NCBI GenBank assembly: GCA_038236705.1
Contig: JBBRZN010000003.1
Coordinates: 1-64,000 of the forward strand
Origin: AC-32 sp038236705
GTDB lineage: Bacteria > Actinomycetota > Thermoleophilia > Gaiellales > Gaiellaceae
DNA: 64,000 nucleotides
Reading direction: 5' to 3'
Shown here: positions 15,996 to 24,280 of the stretch, piece by piece
Layout: the number at the start of each line of letters is the position of its first letter
How positions within the stretch are numbered: the stretch's first letter is position 1
Notes under the pieces: model-generated
Database searches by the model: none
Told to the model about the DNA's origin: nothing
What the model saw: only the letters and a program-made list of their open reading frames with translations
Program-made: the position numbers and the translations under genes

Positions 15996-16926
15996 TCGTG
16001 AAGTAATCCGGGCTCTGGTAGCGGCCGGTCTTTTCCTTGCGGATCTGCATCAAGATGTCGTTCAGGAGCGAGGAGGCGCCGAAGCGGTAGAGGTCGGGCG
16101 TCAGCCAGTCGGCGCCGAGCGTCTCGTGCGTGAGCACCAGGTGCTGAACAGCCTGCTTCGCGTTGCGGATGCCCCCGGCCGGCTTGAAGCCGACGCGCCT
16201 GCCGGTCTCGTCGTAGACGTCGCGGATCGCTTCGAGCATCACGAGCGCGACCGGAAGCGTGGCCGAGGAGGGCAGCTTGCCGGTGGAGGTCTTGATGAAG
16301 TCGGCGCCGGCGGCGATCGCCAGCAGCGACGCGCGGCGCACGTTGTCGTAGGTGCCGAGCTCGCCGGTCTCGAGGATCACCTTCAGGTGCGTCTCGCCAC
16401 AGGCTTCCTTCACCCGGACGATCTCGTCGTAGACCTTCGCGTAGCGCCCGGCCAGGAAGGCGCCTCGGTCGATCACCATGTCCACCTCGTCGGCGCCGTG
16501 CTCGATCACCCAGCGCACCTCCTCGAGCTTCGTCTCGAGCGGCGACTGCCCAGAGGGGAAGGCGGTGGCGACCGAGGCGACCTTGACCGAGCTGCCGCGG
16601 ACGCGCTCGACGGCCGCGGGCACGAGGTTCGGGTAGACGCAGATCGCCGCGACCGAAGGCACGCTCGCGTCAGCCGGGTCGGGCCGGATCGCCTTGGACG
16701 CCAGCGCGGAAACCTTGCCGGGCGTGTCGGAGCCCTCGAGCGTCGTCAGGTCTGTCATGCGAACGGCGAGCTCGAGCGCGAATATCTTCGCCTCGCGCTT
16801 GATCGAGCGCTTGGCCAGAGTGGCGGCCCGTTCCTCGAGCGCTACCTGGTCGATCGAGCCGATCCGAGGCAGCCGCGGCTCGAGCGGGAGCTCGAAACCG
16901 ACCGGGAGCGCGGGTGCCTGAGCCAT
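15988..16926 (-). CDS. deoC: Deoxyribose-phosphate aldolase
   Basis: A 312-residue class I aldolase cleaving 2-deoxyribose 5-phosphate to acetaldehyde and glyceraldehyde 3-phosphate in deoxynucleoside salvage. The Schiff-base Lys lies in ADFIKTSTGKL, with VIDRGAFLAGRY and FKPAGGIRN further motifs. About 60 residues longer than the common bacterial enzyme at the N-terminus. ATG 16926 is preceded by AGGA(G)-like ACTCCTTTC on the opposite strand (GAAAGGAGT is on the plus strand, so the SD is weak). First gene of deoC-ALDH-ALDH; cdd upstream feeds the same salvage route. Confidence 0.92.
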   Translation of the reverse strand: MAQAPALPVGFELPLEPRLPRIGSIDQVALEERAATLAKRSIKREAKIFALELAVRMTDLTTLEGSDTPGKVSALASKAIRPDPADASVPSVAAICVYPNLVPAAVERVRGSSVKVASVATAFPSGQSPLETKLEEVRWVIEHGADEVDMVIDRGAFLAGRYAKVYDEIVRVKEACGETHLKVILETGELGTYDNVRRASLLAIAAGADFIKTSTGKLPSSATLPVALVMLEAIRDVYDETGRRVGFKPAGGIRNAKQAVQHLVLTHETLGADWLTPDLYRFGASSLLNDILMQIRKEKTGRYQSPDYFTID

Positions 16927-16945
16927 GAAAGGAGTGTAGCCCGGC

Positions 16946-16961
16946 CCGGGCGGCTGCCCGG
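16946..16961 (-). terminator. GC hairpin between era and deoC
   Basis: CCGGGC, 4-nt loop, GCCCGG, flanked by two copies of GGCCCGGG (16943 and 16966). It fills the 53-nt gap after the era stop. There is no T-run, so termination would be weak or factor-assisted. Confidence 0.35.
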
Positions 16962-16979
16962 CTCAGGCCCGGGATGACG

Positions 16980-17849
16980 CTAGATGCCCAGGCGCTCCAG
17001 CATCGCCTCGTCGCGCCGCCATTTCGGCCTCGCCTTCACCTTCAGATCGAGGAAGACCGGGTGGCCGAGCAGGTGCTCGATCTCCGGCCGCGCCCGGGTG
17101 CCGATCTTCTTGACGATCGAGCCGCCCTTGCCGACGACGATCTGCTTCTGCGAATCCGTCTCGACGAAGATCGTGGCGCGGACGACCTTGTCCGTCAGCT
17201 CGTCCACCTCGACCGAGAGCGCGTGGGGTACCTCCTCTCGCGTCAGCTGGAGCGCCTTCTCGCGGACGAGCTCCGCGATCTGCACGTCGGGGGTCAGGTC
17301 AGTGCGCTGCTCGCGCGGGTAGTACGCCGGTCCCTCCTGCAGGAGCTCGACGAGGTCGTCGCGCAGCTCGCCGACGCCGTCCCCGGTGAGGGCGCTGACC
17401 GGGTGGAGCGAGTGGAACGCGCCGAGCCGCGAGGCGTTCTGCATCTGCTCGGCGATGTGCCCGGGCTTGAGCCGGTCGACCTTGTTCAGGACGATCACGA
17501 CCGGCACGCCCAGCGCAAAGACCTTCTCGGCGATGTAACGGTCGCCGGCGCCGATCCGCTCCCGGGCGGACAGCACCAGGAGGACCGCTTCGACGTCCTG
17601 GAGCGACTGGTCGACGGTGCGCTGCATTCGCTCGGTGAGCGCGTCGAGCGGTCGCTGGAAACCCGGTAGGTCGGCGAGCACGAGCTGGTAGTCCTCGCCG
17701 TTCGCAATCCCCATCACTCGCCGGCGGGTCGTCTGCGGCTTGTCGGAGACGATCGCCACCTTCCCCCCGGCGAGCGCGTTCACGAGCGTGGACTTCCCGA
17801 CGTTCGGCCGCCCGGCAACGGCCACGAACCCGCTCTTCAGAATCCACAC
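16980..17849 (-). CDS. era: GTPase Era
   Basis: A 289-residue ribosome-assembly GTPase that binds 16S rRNA near its 3' end. G1 GRPNVGKST, effector SDKPQTTRRR, G3 DLPG, G4 NKVD, and a C-terminal KH domain with VVGKGGSIVKKIG. The DLPGF in place of the common DTPG is a small oddity. GTG 17849 (VWILKSGFVAV) is the best start; there is no ATG nearby. A perfect palindrome (17851-17867) abuts the start. ybeY, also a 16S-maturation gene, is just upstream. Confidence 0.94.
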   Translation of the reverse strand: MWILKSGFVAVAGRPNVGKSTLVNALAGGKVAIVSDKPQTTRRRVMGIANGEDYQLVLADLPGFQRPLDALTERMQRTVDQSLQDVEAVLLVLSARERIGAGDRYIAEKVFALGVPVVIVLNKVDRLKPGHIAEQMQNASRLGAFHSLHPVSALTGDGVGELRDDLVELLQEGPAYYPREQRTDLTPDVQIAELVREKALQLTREEVPHALSVEVDELTDKVVRATIFVETDSQKQIVVGKGGSIVKKIGTRARPEIEHLLGHPVFLDLKVKARPKWRRDEAMLERLGI

Positions 17850-17850
17850 C

Positions 17851-17867
17851 CCCCACCCTGGGTGGGG
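17851..17867. promoter_or_regulatory. Palindrome abutting the era start
   Basis: CCCCACCC, one base, GGGTGGGG: a perfect 17-nt palindrome ending 1 nt before the era GTG. In the mRNA it would form an 8-bp GC hairpin where the ribosome must bind, so it could limit era translation. Confidence 0.5.
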
Positions 17868-17872
17868 TTGAC

Positions 17873-17953
17873 AGCCCGCCGCCCTCGACGGCGAGCGTAC
17901 CCGGCACGGGCGCACGGCGCTGAGACGCCTTCGTGACGATTCTGAGACTTCAG
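17873..17953 (+). repeat. Dispersed phased element, copy D
   Basis: Plus strand: AGCCCG, a CCTC segment, GGCGAGCGTA, GGCGCACG, then 11-nt units starting TGAGAC (17921), CGTGAC (17932) and TGAGAC (17943). It lies in the era/cdd gap, opposite in direction to both genes, and runs over the last codon of cdd. Confidence 0.7.
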
Positions 17954-18315
17954 TCGAGCTCCCATGTGTCCGGCAGCAGCTCAGCGGGCGTGTAGGAGAC
18001 CACCTCACCGTCGCGGTTGGGAAACGTGACGCGGTCAAGCCGGAACTCGTACAGCCACTGCCGGCAGCCACCGCACGGGGAGGCGGTGATCCCGATCGCC
18101 TCCAGGTCGCCGGGCCGGCAGCCCTCGACGACCGCGCGGGAAAGGGCGACCTTCTCCGCACACACCCCGAGCGGGTACGCGGCGTTCTCGACGTTGACGC
18201 CCTCGAAGACGCGACCGTCCCGCGCACGCACGGCCGCGCCGACGAGGTAGTTCGAGTACGGCGCGTAGGCTCTCTCTGCGATCGCGACCGCGCGCTCGAG
18301 AAGCTCATCGGTCAC
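17950..18315 (-). CDS. cdd: Cytidine deaminase
   Basis: A 121-residue zinc enzyme converting (deoxy)cytidine to (deoxy)uridine in pyrimidine salvage. Motifs NVENAAYPLGVCAEKVAL (catalytic Glu and first Zn Cys) and PCGGCRQ (two further Zn Cys) mark the small homotetrameric class. GTG 18315 overlaps the stop of the kinase/phosphatase gene by 4 nt. With deoC it can feed deoxynucleosides into carbon metabolism. Confidence 0.93.
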   Translation of the reverse strand: MTDELLERAVAIAERAYAPYSNYLVGAAVRARDGRVFEGVNVENAAYPLGVCAEKVALSRAVVEGCRPGDLEAIGITASPCGGCRQWLYEFRLDRVTFPNRDGEVVSYTPAELLPDTWELD

Positions 18316-19028
18316 GCGAGCACCTGGAAGACGACCAGGGTGATGAGGGCGCCGAGGAAACCTCCGTAGGCGACCTCGAGCGCCGAGTGGACACCGGATT
18401 CGACCCGAGTCTGCGCCACGAGCAGAGCCATGATGAAGGTCAGCGACGAGATCAGGAACCGATTCGAATCGTTGATGATGTAGGTCGCGGCCATCCAGCC
18501 GGCGAACGCGACCGCCGCGTGGCCCGACGGGAGTCCGCCGCGCAGCGGGGTGCCGCGGCCGGTATAGGCCTTCGTCGCGATCACGACGATGATCGTCAGC
18601 ACGAGCGCGATCAGCGTGACCCGAGCCGGCGCATCGCGCAGCCGGTCGAGCAGCCGAGAACTCCGGTCGGCGACCTGCCCGGAGAAGACGAGGTAGCCGA
18701 TCGCTACGGCGTTGACGGTCGCGATCAGCACCGCACCGGCCGCGATGTCCTTGGCGAGCTTCGCGAGCGGGTCGAACGAGGTCGTCGCAAGGTCGATCGC
18801 CTGTTCGAGCGCCGAGTTGATCATCTCCGCGATGAACACGAAGGCAATCACCAGCAGGAGCGCGATCAGCTCGAGCTTCGAGACGCCGATCGCGACGGCG
18901 GTGACGAGAACGACCACGGCCGCGAGGAAGTGAATCCGCATGTTCCGATGCGTCCGGAGCACGTGGATGATCCCTTCGAAGGCGAAGTTGAAGCTCTCGA
19001 GGAGCGACTGCGCGCGGCGCCTCGTCAT
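18312..19028 (-). CDS. Fusion of diacylglycerol/undecaprenol kinase (DgkA) and PAP2 phosphatase
   Basis: A 238-residue membrane protein. Residues ~1-115 are a complete DgkA/UndK: SFNFAFEGIIHVLRTHRNMRIH and the catalytic stretch EMINSALEQAID (Glu and Asn ligands). Residues ~120-238 are a PAP2-like module: KAYTGRGTPLRGGLPSGHAAVAFAGW (KxxxxxxRP-like then PSGH) and the third motif RVESGVHSALEVAYGG. So it joins a lipid kinase to a lipid phosphatase, probably acting on undecaprenol and its phosphate. ATG 19028 sits in an ATGA overlap with ybeY. Confidence 0.9.
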   Translation of the reverse strand: MTRRRAQSLLESFNFAFEGIIHVLRTHRNMRIHFLAAVVVLVTAVAIGVSKLELIALLLVIAFVFIAEMINSALEQAIDLATTSFDPLAKLAKDIAAGAVLIATVNAVAIGYLVFSGQVADRSSRLLDRLRDAPARVTLIALVLTIIVVIATKAYTGRGTPLRGGLPSGHAAVAFAGWMAATYIINDSNRFLISSLTFIMALLVAQTRVESGVHSALEVAYGGFLGALITLVVFQVLA

Positions 19029-19402
19029 TCGTTCCACTGGGCCTCCCGCTGCTCCATCTCAAACCCGTGCTCGTAACCGAGCAAGTGCAGCAGGCCATGA
19101 ACGAGCGGCGGCCGCCAGGCATCGCCGACGACCTGCGGGCAGAGCACTGCATCGCCGAGCTGCCGCGGAAGCCCGGGGTCGAGCTCCTCCCGCCGGTCGA
19201 TCGGGAACGAGAGCACGTCGGTGACCTCGTCAACACCGAGGTGGTCGCGCTTGAGGGCTCGCATCTCGTCGGGGCCGACGAAGTGCAGGCCGAGCTCGCC
19301 CTCGTCCACGCCCTCTCCGTCGAGCAGGCGCCGGGCCAGCTCGACCGTTGCCTGCTCCTCGACCTCGACGCCGCTGCGATTTTCCACCTCGACGGAGATC
19401 AT
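19025..19402 (-). CDS. ybeY: rRNA maturation endoribonuclease YbeY
   Basis: A 125-residue metal-dependent RNase needed for 16S rRNA 3' processing. Zn motif HGLLHLLGYEHG (HxxxHxxxxxH type) near the C-terminus and VTDVLSFPID in the middle are diagnostic. ATG 19402 (MISVEVENRSG) follows the phoH stop by 4 nt. The phoH-ybeY-dgkA-cdd-era order is a common conserved neighbourhood. Confidence 0.94.
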   Translation of the reverse strand: MISVEVENRSGVEVEEQATVELARRLLDGEGVDEGELGLHFVGPDEMRALKRDHLGVDEVTDVLSFPIDRREELDPGLPRQLGDAVLCPQVVGDAWRPPLVHGLLHLLGYEHGFEMEQREAQWNE

Positions 19403-19406
19403 CGCC

Positions 19407-20366
19407 CTAACGGCTGCGCTGGGTGCCGGTCTCCTCCGCGTGGAGCTTGTAGGCCTCCACGATCCGCTGTACCAGCTTGTGCCGGACCACGTCCTCGTGG
19501 CCAAAGCGGATGAAGGCGATTCCCTCGATCGAGCCGAGGATGTCCTGCACCTGGATCAGGCCCGAAGCCTGCTCGCGGGGGAGATCGATCTGGGTCACAT
19601 CGCCCGTGACCACGACCTTCGAGCCGAAACCGAGCCGGGTCAGGAACATCTGCATCTGCTCGGGGCTCGTGTTCTGGGCCTCGTCGAGGATGATGAACGA
19701 GTCGTTCAATGTCCTGCCGCGCATGAACGCGAGCGGGGCGACCTCGATCGTGCCCTTCTCCATGTACGCGGCGAGGCGATCCGGATCGAGCATGTCGTAG
19801 AGCGCGTCGTAGAGAGGACGCAGGTAGGGATCGACCTTCGCCAGCATGTCGCCGGGCAGGAACCCCAGTCGCTCGCCGGCCTCGACCGCCGGACGCGTGA
19901 GGATGATCCGCCCGACCTCCCGGTCGGAGAGCGACGCCACAGCGAGCGCCATCGCGAGGTAGGTCTTGCCGGTTCCCGCCGGGCCGATAGCGAACGTGAC
20001 CGTGTGCGCGCGCATCGCATCCACGTAGCGCTTCTGGTTGACGGTCTTGGGTGAGATCTTCTTGCCTCGATGCCGCCAGACGACGTCTTCGAAGACCTCG
20101 CGCAGATCCTCGGCCTGGTCGAGCGCCGCGATCACGGCATCCACCGTGCCCGGGCCGATCTCGTGGCCGCCTTCGACGAGCTCGGCGAGCTCGTCCACGA
20201 CTGCGCGCGCCTGAGCGACGTTCGGGTCTTCGCCCTCGATCGTCAGGCGATTGCCGCGCAGCAGGATCGTGATGCGAAGCCGGTCGCGGAGGGCGTCGAG
20301 CACGCCGTCGCCGAGGGTCGCCAGCTCGGCGGCGACATCGTTGGAAACCGAGAGAACTTCCTGCAC
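19407..20366 (-). CDS. phoH: PhoH family ATPase (PhoL type)
   Basis: A 319-residue ATPase with Walker A GPAGTGKTYLA (about residue 135), RPAVEAGERLGFLPGD and Walker B FIILDEAQN; often encoded next to ybeY and linked to RNA metabolism. The N-terminal ~100 residues form the usual small RNA-binding-like domain. GTG 20366 lies only 7 nt downstream of a TACACT -10 box (20374-20379), which implies a leaderless mRNA. Confidence 0.92.
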   Translation of the reverse strand: MQEVLSVSNDVAAELATLGDGVLDALRDRLRITILLRGNRLTIEGEDPNVAQARAVVDELAELVEGGHEIGPGTVDAVIAALDQAEDLREVFEDVVWRHRGKKISPKTVNQKRYVDAMRAHTVTFAIGPAGTGKTYLAMALAVASLSDREVGRIILTRPAVEAGERLGFLPGDMLAKVDPYLRPLYDALYDMLDPDRLAAYMEKGTIEVAPLAFMRGRTLNDSFIILDEAQNTSPEQMQMFLTRLGFGSKVVVTGDVTQIDLPREQASGLIQVQDILGSIEGIAFIRFGHEDVVRHKLVQRIVEAYKLHAEETGTQRSR

Positions 20367-20373
20367 TGCGCCC

Positions 20374-20379
20374 AGTGTA
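20374..20379 (-). promoter_or_regulatory. -10 box of phoH (leaderless)
   Basis: TACACT on the minus strand, 7 nt before the GTG start, so transcription would begin at or next to the start codon. The -35 region is not clear. The phased units of copy B lie 32-65 nt upstream of this box. Confidence 0.5.
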
Positions 20380-20410
20380 GGCGCTCGGGACGACCGCGAA
20401 GCGTCCGCGC

Positions 20411-20508
20411 TGGGCGTGACGGAACCGGCACGCTTTCGGCACAGACGCGTGCGCCGCGGCTCGATACGCTCGCAGCGGGAGGAGGCCGGGCGCGCCTTAA
20501 CTAGGGAA
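20411..20508 (-). repeat. Dispersed phased element, copy B
   Basis: Minus strand: GTTAAGGCGCGCCC, CCTCCTCCC, GAGCGTATCGAG, GCGGCGCACGCGT, then 11-nt units TGTGCC (20443 down), CGTGCC (20432 down) and CGTCAC (20421 down). It begins just after the yqeY stop and ends upstream of phoH. Closest match is copy A at 13614-13710. Confidence 0.8.
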
Positions 20509-20514
20509 CATGCG

Positions 20515-20958
20515 TCAGGCGAGCTTCTCGCGCGCCAACTGGCTCACCGCGGAGCCGTCCGCACGGCCTGCGACCTGCGGCATCACGTCGGCCATCACAC
20601 GCCCGATGTCGCGCATGCTCGTCGCACCGACCTCGGCGATCGCGTCGTCGACGATCTCCTCCAGCTCCTCCTCCGAGAGCGGCTCGGGCATGAACTCCTC
20701 GAGCACGGCCAGCTCACGTTCCTCGGCGTCGGCCTGCTCCTCCCGGCCGCCGACGCGGAACGCCTCGGAGGCTTCGGTTCGGCGCTTGCGCTCGCGCTGG
20801 AGCACCTGCAGCTCCTCGTCGTCGTGCAGCGGCCGCTGCAACTCCTTCTCCGCGGAGCGAAGGCTCGTCAGGATCAGACGCAGCGTGTCCCGCCGCTCCC
20901 CGTCGCGCGCGACCATCGCCTGCTTGAGCTCGTCCTCGAGCCGCGCGATCAGGCTCAT
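20515..20958 (-). CDS. yqeY: GatB/YqeY domain protein
   Basis: A 147-residue helical protein of the YqeY family, related to the tRNA-binding tail domain of GatB. Recognisable by LIARLEDELKQAMVARDGERRDTLRLILTSL and, at the end, the DIGRVMADVMPQVAGRADGSAVSQL segment. No enzymatic role is established. ATG 20958 overlaps the HIT-gene stop (ATGA); the longer in-frame M would run further into that gene. Confidence 0.88.
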   Translation of the reverse strand: MSLIARLEDELKQAMVARDGERRDTLRLILTSLRSAEKELQRPLHDDEELQVLQRERKRRTEASEAFRVGGREEQADAEERELAVLEEFMPEPLSEEELEEIVDDAIAEVGATSMRDIGRVMADVMPQVAGRADGSAVSQLAREKLA

Positions 20959-21293
20959 CCCGCGAACCCCCACATGCGCCCCCCGAGCACGTGCCAGTGC
21001 AGGTGGAAGACGGTCTGCCCCGCCCCTTCGCCGACGTTGACCACGAGGCGATAGTCCTCGAGACCGGTCACCCGCGCGGTCTCGGCGAGGAACTCGAGCA
21101 TCTGCTTCGCCTCGTCGGCGGGAAACTCGGAGATCTCGCGGAAGCTCGAGACGTGCCGCTCCGGCAGCACGAGCAGATGCGTCTCCGCCTTCGGGGAGAT
21201 GTCGCGGATCGCGACGAAGCCCTCTGCCGCATGGATGTGATCGCCCTCGCGGACCAGGTTGCAGAAGAGGCAGTCTTCCGAGAAGCTCGCCAC
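20955..21293 (-). CDS. HIT family nucleotide hydrolase
   Basis: A 112-residue HINT-type protein hydrolysing purine nucleoside phosphoramidates or similar. The catalytic triad motif is FHLHWHVLGG near the C-terminus, with CLFCNLVREGD at the N-terminus (one Cys pair only). Between prmA and yqeY; 11-nt gap to prmA. Confidence 0.9.
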   Translation of the reverse strand: MASFSEDCLFCNLVREGDHIHAAEGFVAIRDISPKAETHLLVLPERHVSSFREISEFPADEAKQMLEFLAETARVTGLEDYRLVVNVGEGAGQTVFHLHWHVLGGRMWGFAG

Positions 21294-21304
21294 GGCGCGG
21301 AACT

Positions 21305-22039
21305 TTACTCCTCGCGCCGAAAAAGATCCGCCGCCCAGCCTCCGGACGTGCGCCGGTCCTCCCGGCGAAACCCTGGCAGCGCGGGGTCGTCCTGCTCCAG
21401 ATAGCCGGAGGTGACGAGCGCAGGGGAATCGAGGAATGGGCCGAGCCGTTCGACCGCTTCCCGGGCGATGTTCGCGACCGCGATGTCGGTTGCAGGTAGC
21501 GGCTCGGCGAGCGCGTCTGCGAGTCGAAGCTCGAGCTCGACGCCGTTGGTGCTCGCGTTACGGGCGGTCGCGTCGAGGGCCGCCGAGTCGTGGTCGACGG
21601 CGATCAGCGGCGCAAAGCCGAGCCGCGCAGCCGCGATCGAGAGCACGCCGGAGCCACAGCCGACATCGAGCAGGCTTCCCCGTTCGAGGCCGGCGAGCAG
21701 CTCCAGGCACAGCCGCGTCGTGGCATGCCCCCCCGTGCCGAAGGCACGGCCGGGCTCGACGACGACCGCGTCGGCGCCGGCGGGCGGCTCTTCCCAGGGA
21801 GGCCCGATCCAGAGCGACCCCACTCGCACCGACCGGTGGAACTCGCGCCAGCGCTCCTCCCAGTCCGACGCGATCTCCTCGGAGCGAACCTCGCCGAAGG
21901 CTGCCCAGAGCCGCTCCTCGCCGCCCGCGTCGGTGTAGGCGACGAGCTCGACCGCGTCGGCGTGCTCGAGCTCCTCGAAGCCGGCGGGGAAGAGCTCGAT
22001 CATCACCGCGCGCGCTGCCTCGGCTCGCTCGGGTGGCAC
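21305..22039 (-). CDS. prmA: Ribosomal protein L11 methyltransferase
   Basis: A 244-residue SAM-dependent methyltransferase. SAM motif LLDVGCGSGVLSIAAARLG, upstream VVEPGRAFGTGGHATTRLCLELL, post-motif IAVANI (NI replaces the common NPP/NIL). The ferredoxin-like N-terminal domain of PrmA is short here. GTG 22039. Part of dnaJ-prmA-HIT-yqeY; prmA after dnaJ is a common order. Confidence 0.88.
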   Translation of the reverse strand: MPPERAEAARAVMIELFPAGFEELEHADAVELVAYTDAGGEERLWAAFGEVRSEEIASDWEERWREFHRSVRVGSLWIGPPWEEPPAGADAVVVEPGRAFGTGGHATTRLCLELLAGLERGSLLDVGCGSGVLSIAAARLGFAPLIAVDHDSAALDATARNASTNGVELELRLADALAEPLPATDIAVANIAREAVERLGPFLDSPALVTSGYLEQDDPALPGFRREDRRTSGGWAADLFRREE

Positions 22040-22065
22040 TGAGGCGGAGACGCGACGAAGCGGGG

Positions 22066-23184
22066 TCAGCGGAAGGCGCTCTTCAGCTTGTCGAAGAACC
22101 CCTCGTCAGGACGGTAGGTATCGGCGTCGACCGTGCGACCGAACTGCTCCAGCAGCTCGCGCTGCTCCTCCGTCAGGTGGTGCGGGACCTGCACGTTCAC
22201 GAGCACTCGCTGGTCGCCGCGGCCGAACCCCTGCAGGACCGGCATGCCGTGGCCCTTCAGCACCCTGACCTCGCCCGGCTGCGTGCCCGGCTCCAGCTCG
22301 AGCTCGACGGTGCCTTCCAGCGTCGGCACCTCGACCTTCTTCCCCAGCGCCGCCTCGGTCATCGTCAGGTCGACGCTGCAGAAGATGTCGTTCCCCTCGC
22401 GCACCAGACGCGGGTCCAGCCGGACGTGCACCTGCACGTAGACGTCGCCGGCGCGGCCGCCCAGCGCGCCCGCGTGGCCTTCGCCGGAGATACGGATCTG
22501 CTGGCCGTCGTGGATACCGGCGGGAACCTCGACCTCGAGCGACCGCTCCTCCACCGTTCGGCCGGAGCCCTCGCAATCCAGGCACGGGCGCTCGATCACC
22601 CGGCCTGCGCCCCCGCAACCCGGGCAGGTCTGGGAGCGAACGAACTCGCCGAAGGCGGTGCGCGAGACGTGCTGCAAGTGTCCGCGGCCACCACAGGTGG
22701 CACAGGCGACCGGCTCCGTCCCCGGCTCAGCCCCGCTCCCCTGGCACGTGGCGCAGGAGACGGTGACGGGAAACGGGACCTCCCGCTTCACGCCCGTGGC
22801 CGCCTCGCTGAGCTCGAGCTCGATCTGGGCGCCGACATCCGCGCCGCGCGCGCTTCTCGGGCGGGCAGCGACGCCGAAGACGTCGTCGCCGAAGAACGCT
22901 GCAAAGAGATCAGAGAGGCTCCCGAGGTCGAAGGTCGTCGGCGTGAAGCCGCCGCTCTGGAGGCCGGCGTGGCCGTACCGGTCGTAGAGCTCGCGCGCCT
23001 CCGGCTTCGAGAGCACCTCGTAGGCCTCGACCAGCTCGCGGAAGCGCTCCTGCGCGTCCGGCGCCTCGGAGACGTCCGGATGAAGCGTGCGAGCAAGACC
23101 GCGAAACGCTTTCTTGATCGCCGCCTCGTCCGCGTTTCGTGGCACTCCAAGGAGCTCGTAGTAGTCGCGCTGAGTCGTCGCCAT
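22066..23184 (-). CDS. dnaJ: Chaperone DnaJ
   Basis: A 372-residue Hsp40. J domain at residues 1-70 with HPD (RTLHPDVSEA), a short G/F linker, four Zn motifs (CATCQGSG, CATCGGRG, CPGCGGAG, CLDCEGSG) and the two C-terminal substrate domains. Stimulates DnaK; dnaK is not in this window. Follows hrcA by 25 nt, so probably controlled with it. Confidence 0.96.
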   Translation of the reverse strand: MATTQRDYYELLGVPRNADEAAIKKAFRGLARTLHPDVSEAPDAQERFRELVEAYEVLSKPEARELYDRYGHAGLQSGGFTPTTFDLGSLSDLFAAFFGDDVFGVAARPRSARGADVGAQIELELSEAATGVKREVPFPVTVSCATCQGSGAEPGTEPVACATCGGRGHLQHVSRTAFGEFVRSQTCPGCGGAGRVIERPCLDCEGSGRTVEERSLEVEVPAGIHDGQQIRISGEGHAGALGGRAGDVYVQVHVRLDPRLVREGNDIFCSVDLTMTEAALGKKVEVPTLEGTVELELEPGTQPGEVRVLKGHGMPVLQGFGRGDQRVLVNVQVPHHLTEEQRELLEQFGRTVDADTYRPDEGFFDKLKSAFR

Positions 23185-23209
23185 TCCTGTTTGGAGGGTA
23201 GCTCGCTCG

Positions 23210-24280
23210 CTAGTTGTCGTCGTAGATTTCCTCGACGAAGCGCGAGAGCTCGTGGGCGGCCGCCCGCACCGAGCGGATCGCCATGTCGTAGTCCATGCGT
23301 ACGGGCCCGAGCAGCGTGACCGACCCGAGCGTGCGGTTGGTCAGGCCGTAGGAGGCGCCGACGAGCGAGAGGTCGCGCAGCGCCGGGTGCTCGATCTCCG
23401 GGCCGACCCGCACGAACGGCCGGCGTGGGTCGAGGGTCTGGCTGAGCAGGTCGAGCAGGGCCGCGCGTTTCTCGAGCACCTCGAGCAGCCGCTGGTAGCT
23501 CTCGAGCTCCTCGCCTCGCAGGTCCTCCAGCAGGCCGGCGGTGCCTCCGACGTAGAGGCTCTGCTCCTCTGCGGCCAGCGCCTCGTCGAAGAGCGGGCGC
23601 AGCGTCGCGAGGAAGGCGGCTTCCGGACGGCCAAGCGCGGGCTCGTCGAGCCGGCGGCGCAACATGTGGCTTCCGAGCTCGAGGCCGGCGACCCGGTCGT
23701 TGAGGTACTGCGCGCCCCAGTTCGCCAGGCCGGGGTCGACCGCCTCCGGGAAGCGGTACACCCGTTTGGTGACGCTGCCCGTGGAGGTGATCACGACCAC
23801 CATCACGACCTGCGGCTGGAGCAGCAGCACCTCGACGTGGCGAACCGTGGCGATGCCGAGCGGCGGGGCCGACACGAGCGCGAGCAGCCTCGTCAGCTCC
23901 GAGAGCATCTCGGTAGTCGCCTGCAGCGCCGCGTCCACCTCCGTGCGCGCCGTCGTCAGGTCGAGCGGGAACCCGCCGGGCTGGGGATCGAGCCGCTCGA
24001 GCAGGCGGTCGGCGTAGTAGCGGTAGCCGCGCTCGGTCGGGATCCGGCCCGCCGAGGTGTGGGGATGCGTCAACAGCCCGAGCGTCTCGAGCTCGGCGAG
24101 CTCGCTCCGCACCGTGGACGGCGAGACGTCGAGCTCGGTTCGCTCGACCAGGGTGCGCGAGCCGACCGGCTGCCTCGTCGCGACGAACTCCTCGACGACC
24201 CCGCGCAGGATTGCCCGCTGGCGCTCGTTGAGCTCGATCTTCGCCGTCTTCCCCACCTCCTTTGCAGGGATTTTAGGCAA
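23210..24280 (-). CDS. hrcA: Heat-inducible repressor HrcA
   Basis: Up to 356 residues. The N-terminal winged helix (VEEFVATRQPVGSRTLVE, VSPSTVRSELAELETLGLL) binds CIRCE elements in the family; the rest is the HrcA dimer/GAF-like domain. The start is unclear: TTG 24280 overlaps the hemW stop but has no SD, and GTG 24256 lies inside an AAAGGAGGTG that looks like an SD itself. No CIRCE sequence was noticed near hrcA or dnaJ, so its target is probably elsewhere (e.g. groESL). Confidence 0.93.
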   Translation of the reverse strand: MPKIPAKEVGKTAKIELNERQRAILRGVVEEFVATRQPVGSRTLVERTELDVSPSTVRSELAELETLGLLTHPHTSAGRIPTERGYRYYADRLLERLDPQPGGFPLDLTTARTEVDAALQATTEMLSELTRLLALVSAPPLGIATVRHVEVLLLQPQVVMVVVITSTGSVTKRVYRFPEAVDPGLANWGAQYLNDRVAGLELGSHMLRRRLDEPALGRPEAAFLATLRPLFDEALAAEEQSLYVGGTAGLLEDLRGEELESYQRLLEVLEKRAALLDLLSQTLDPRRPFVRVGPEIEHPALRDLSLVGASYGLTNRTLGSVTLLGPVRMDYDMAIRSVRAAAHELSRFVEEIYDDN

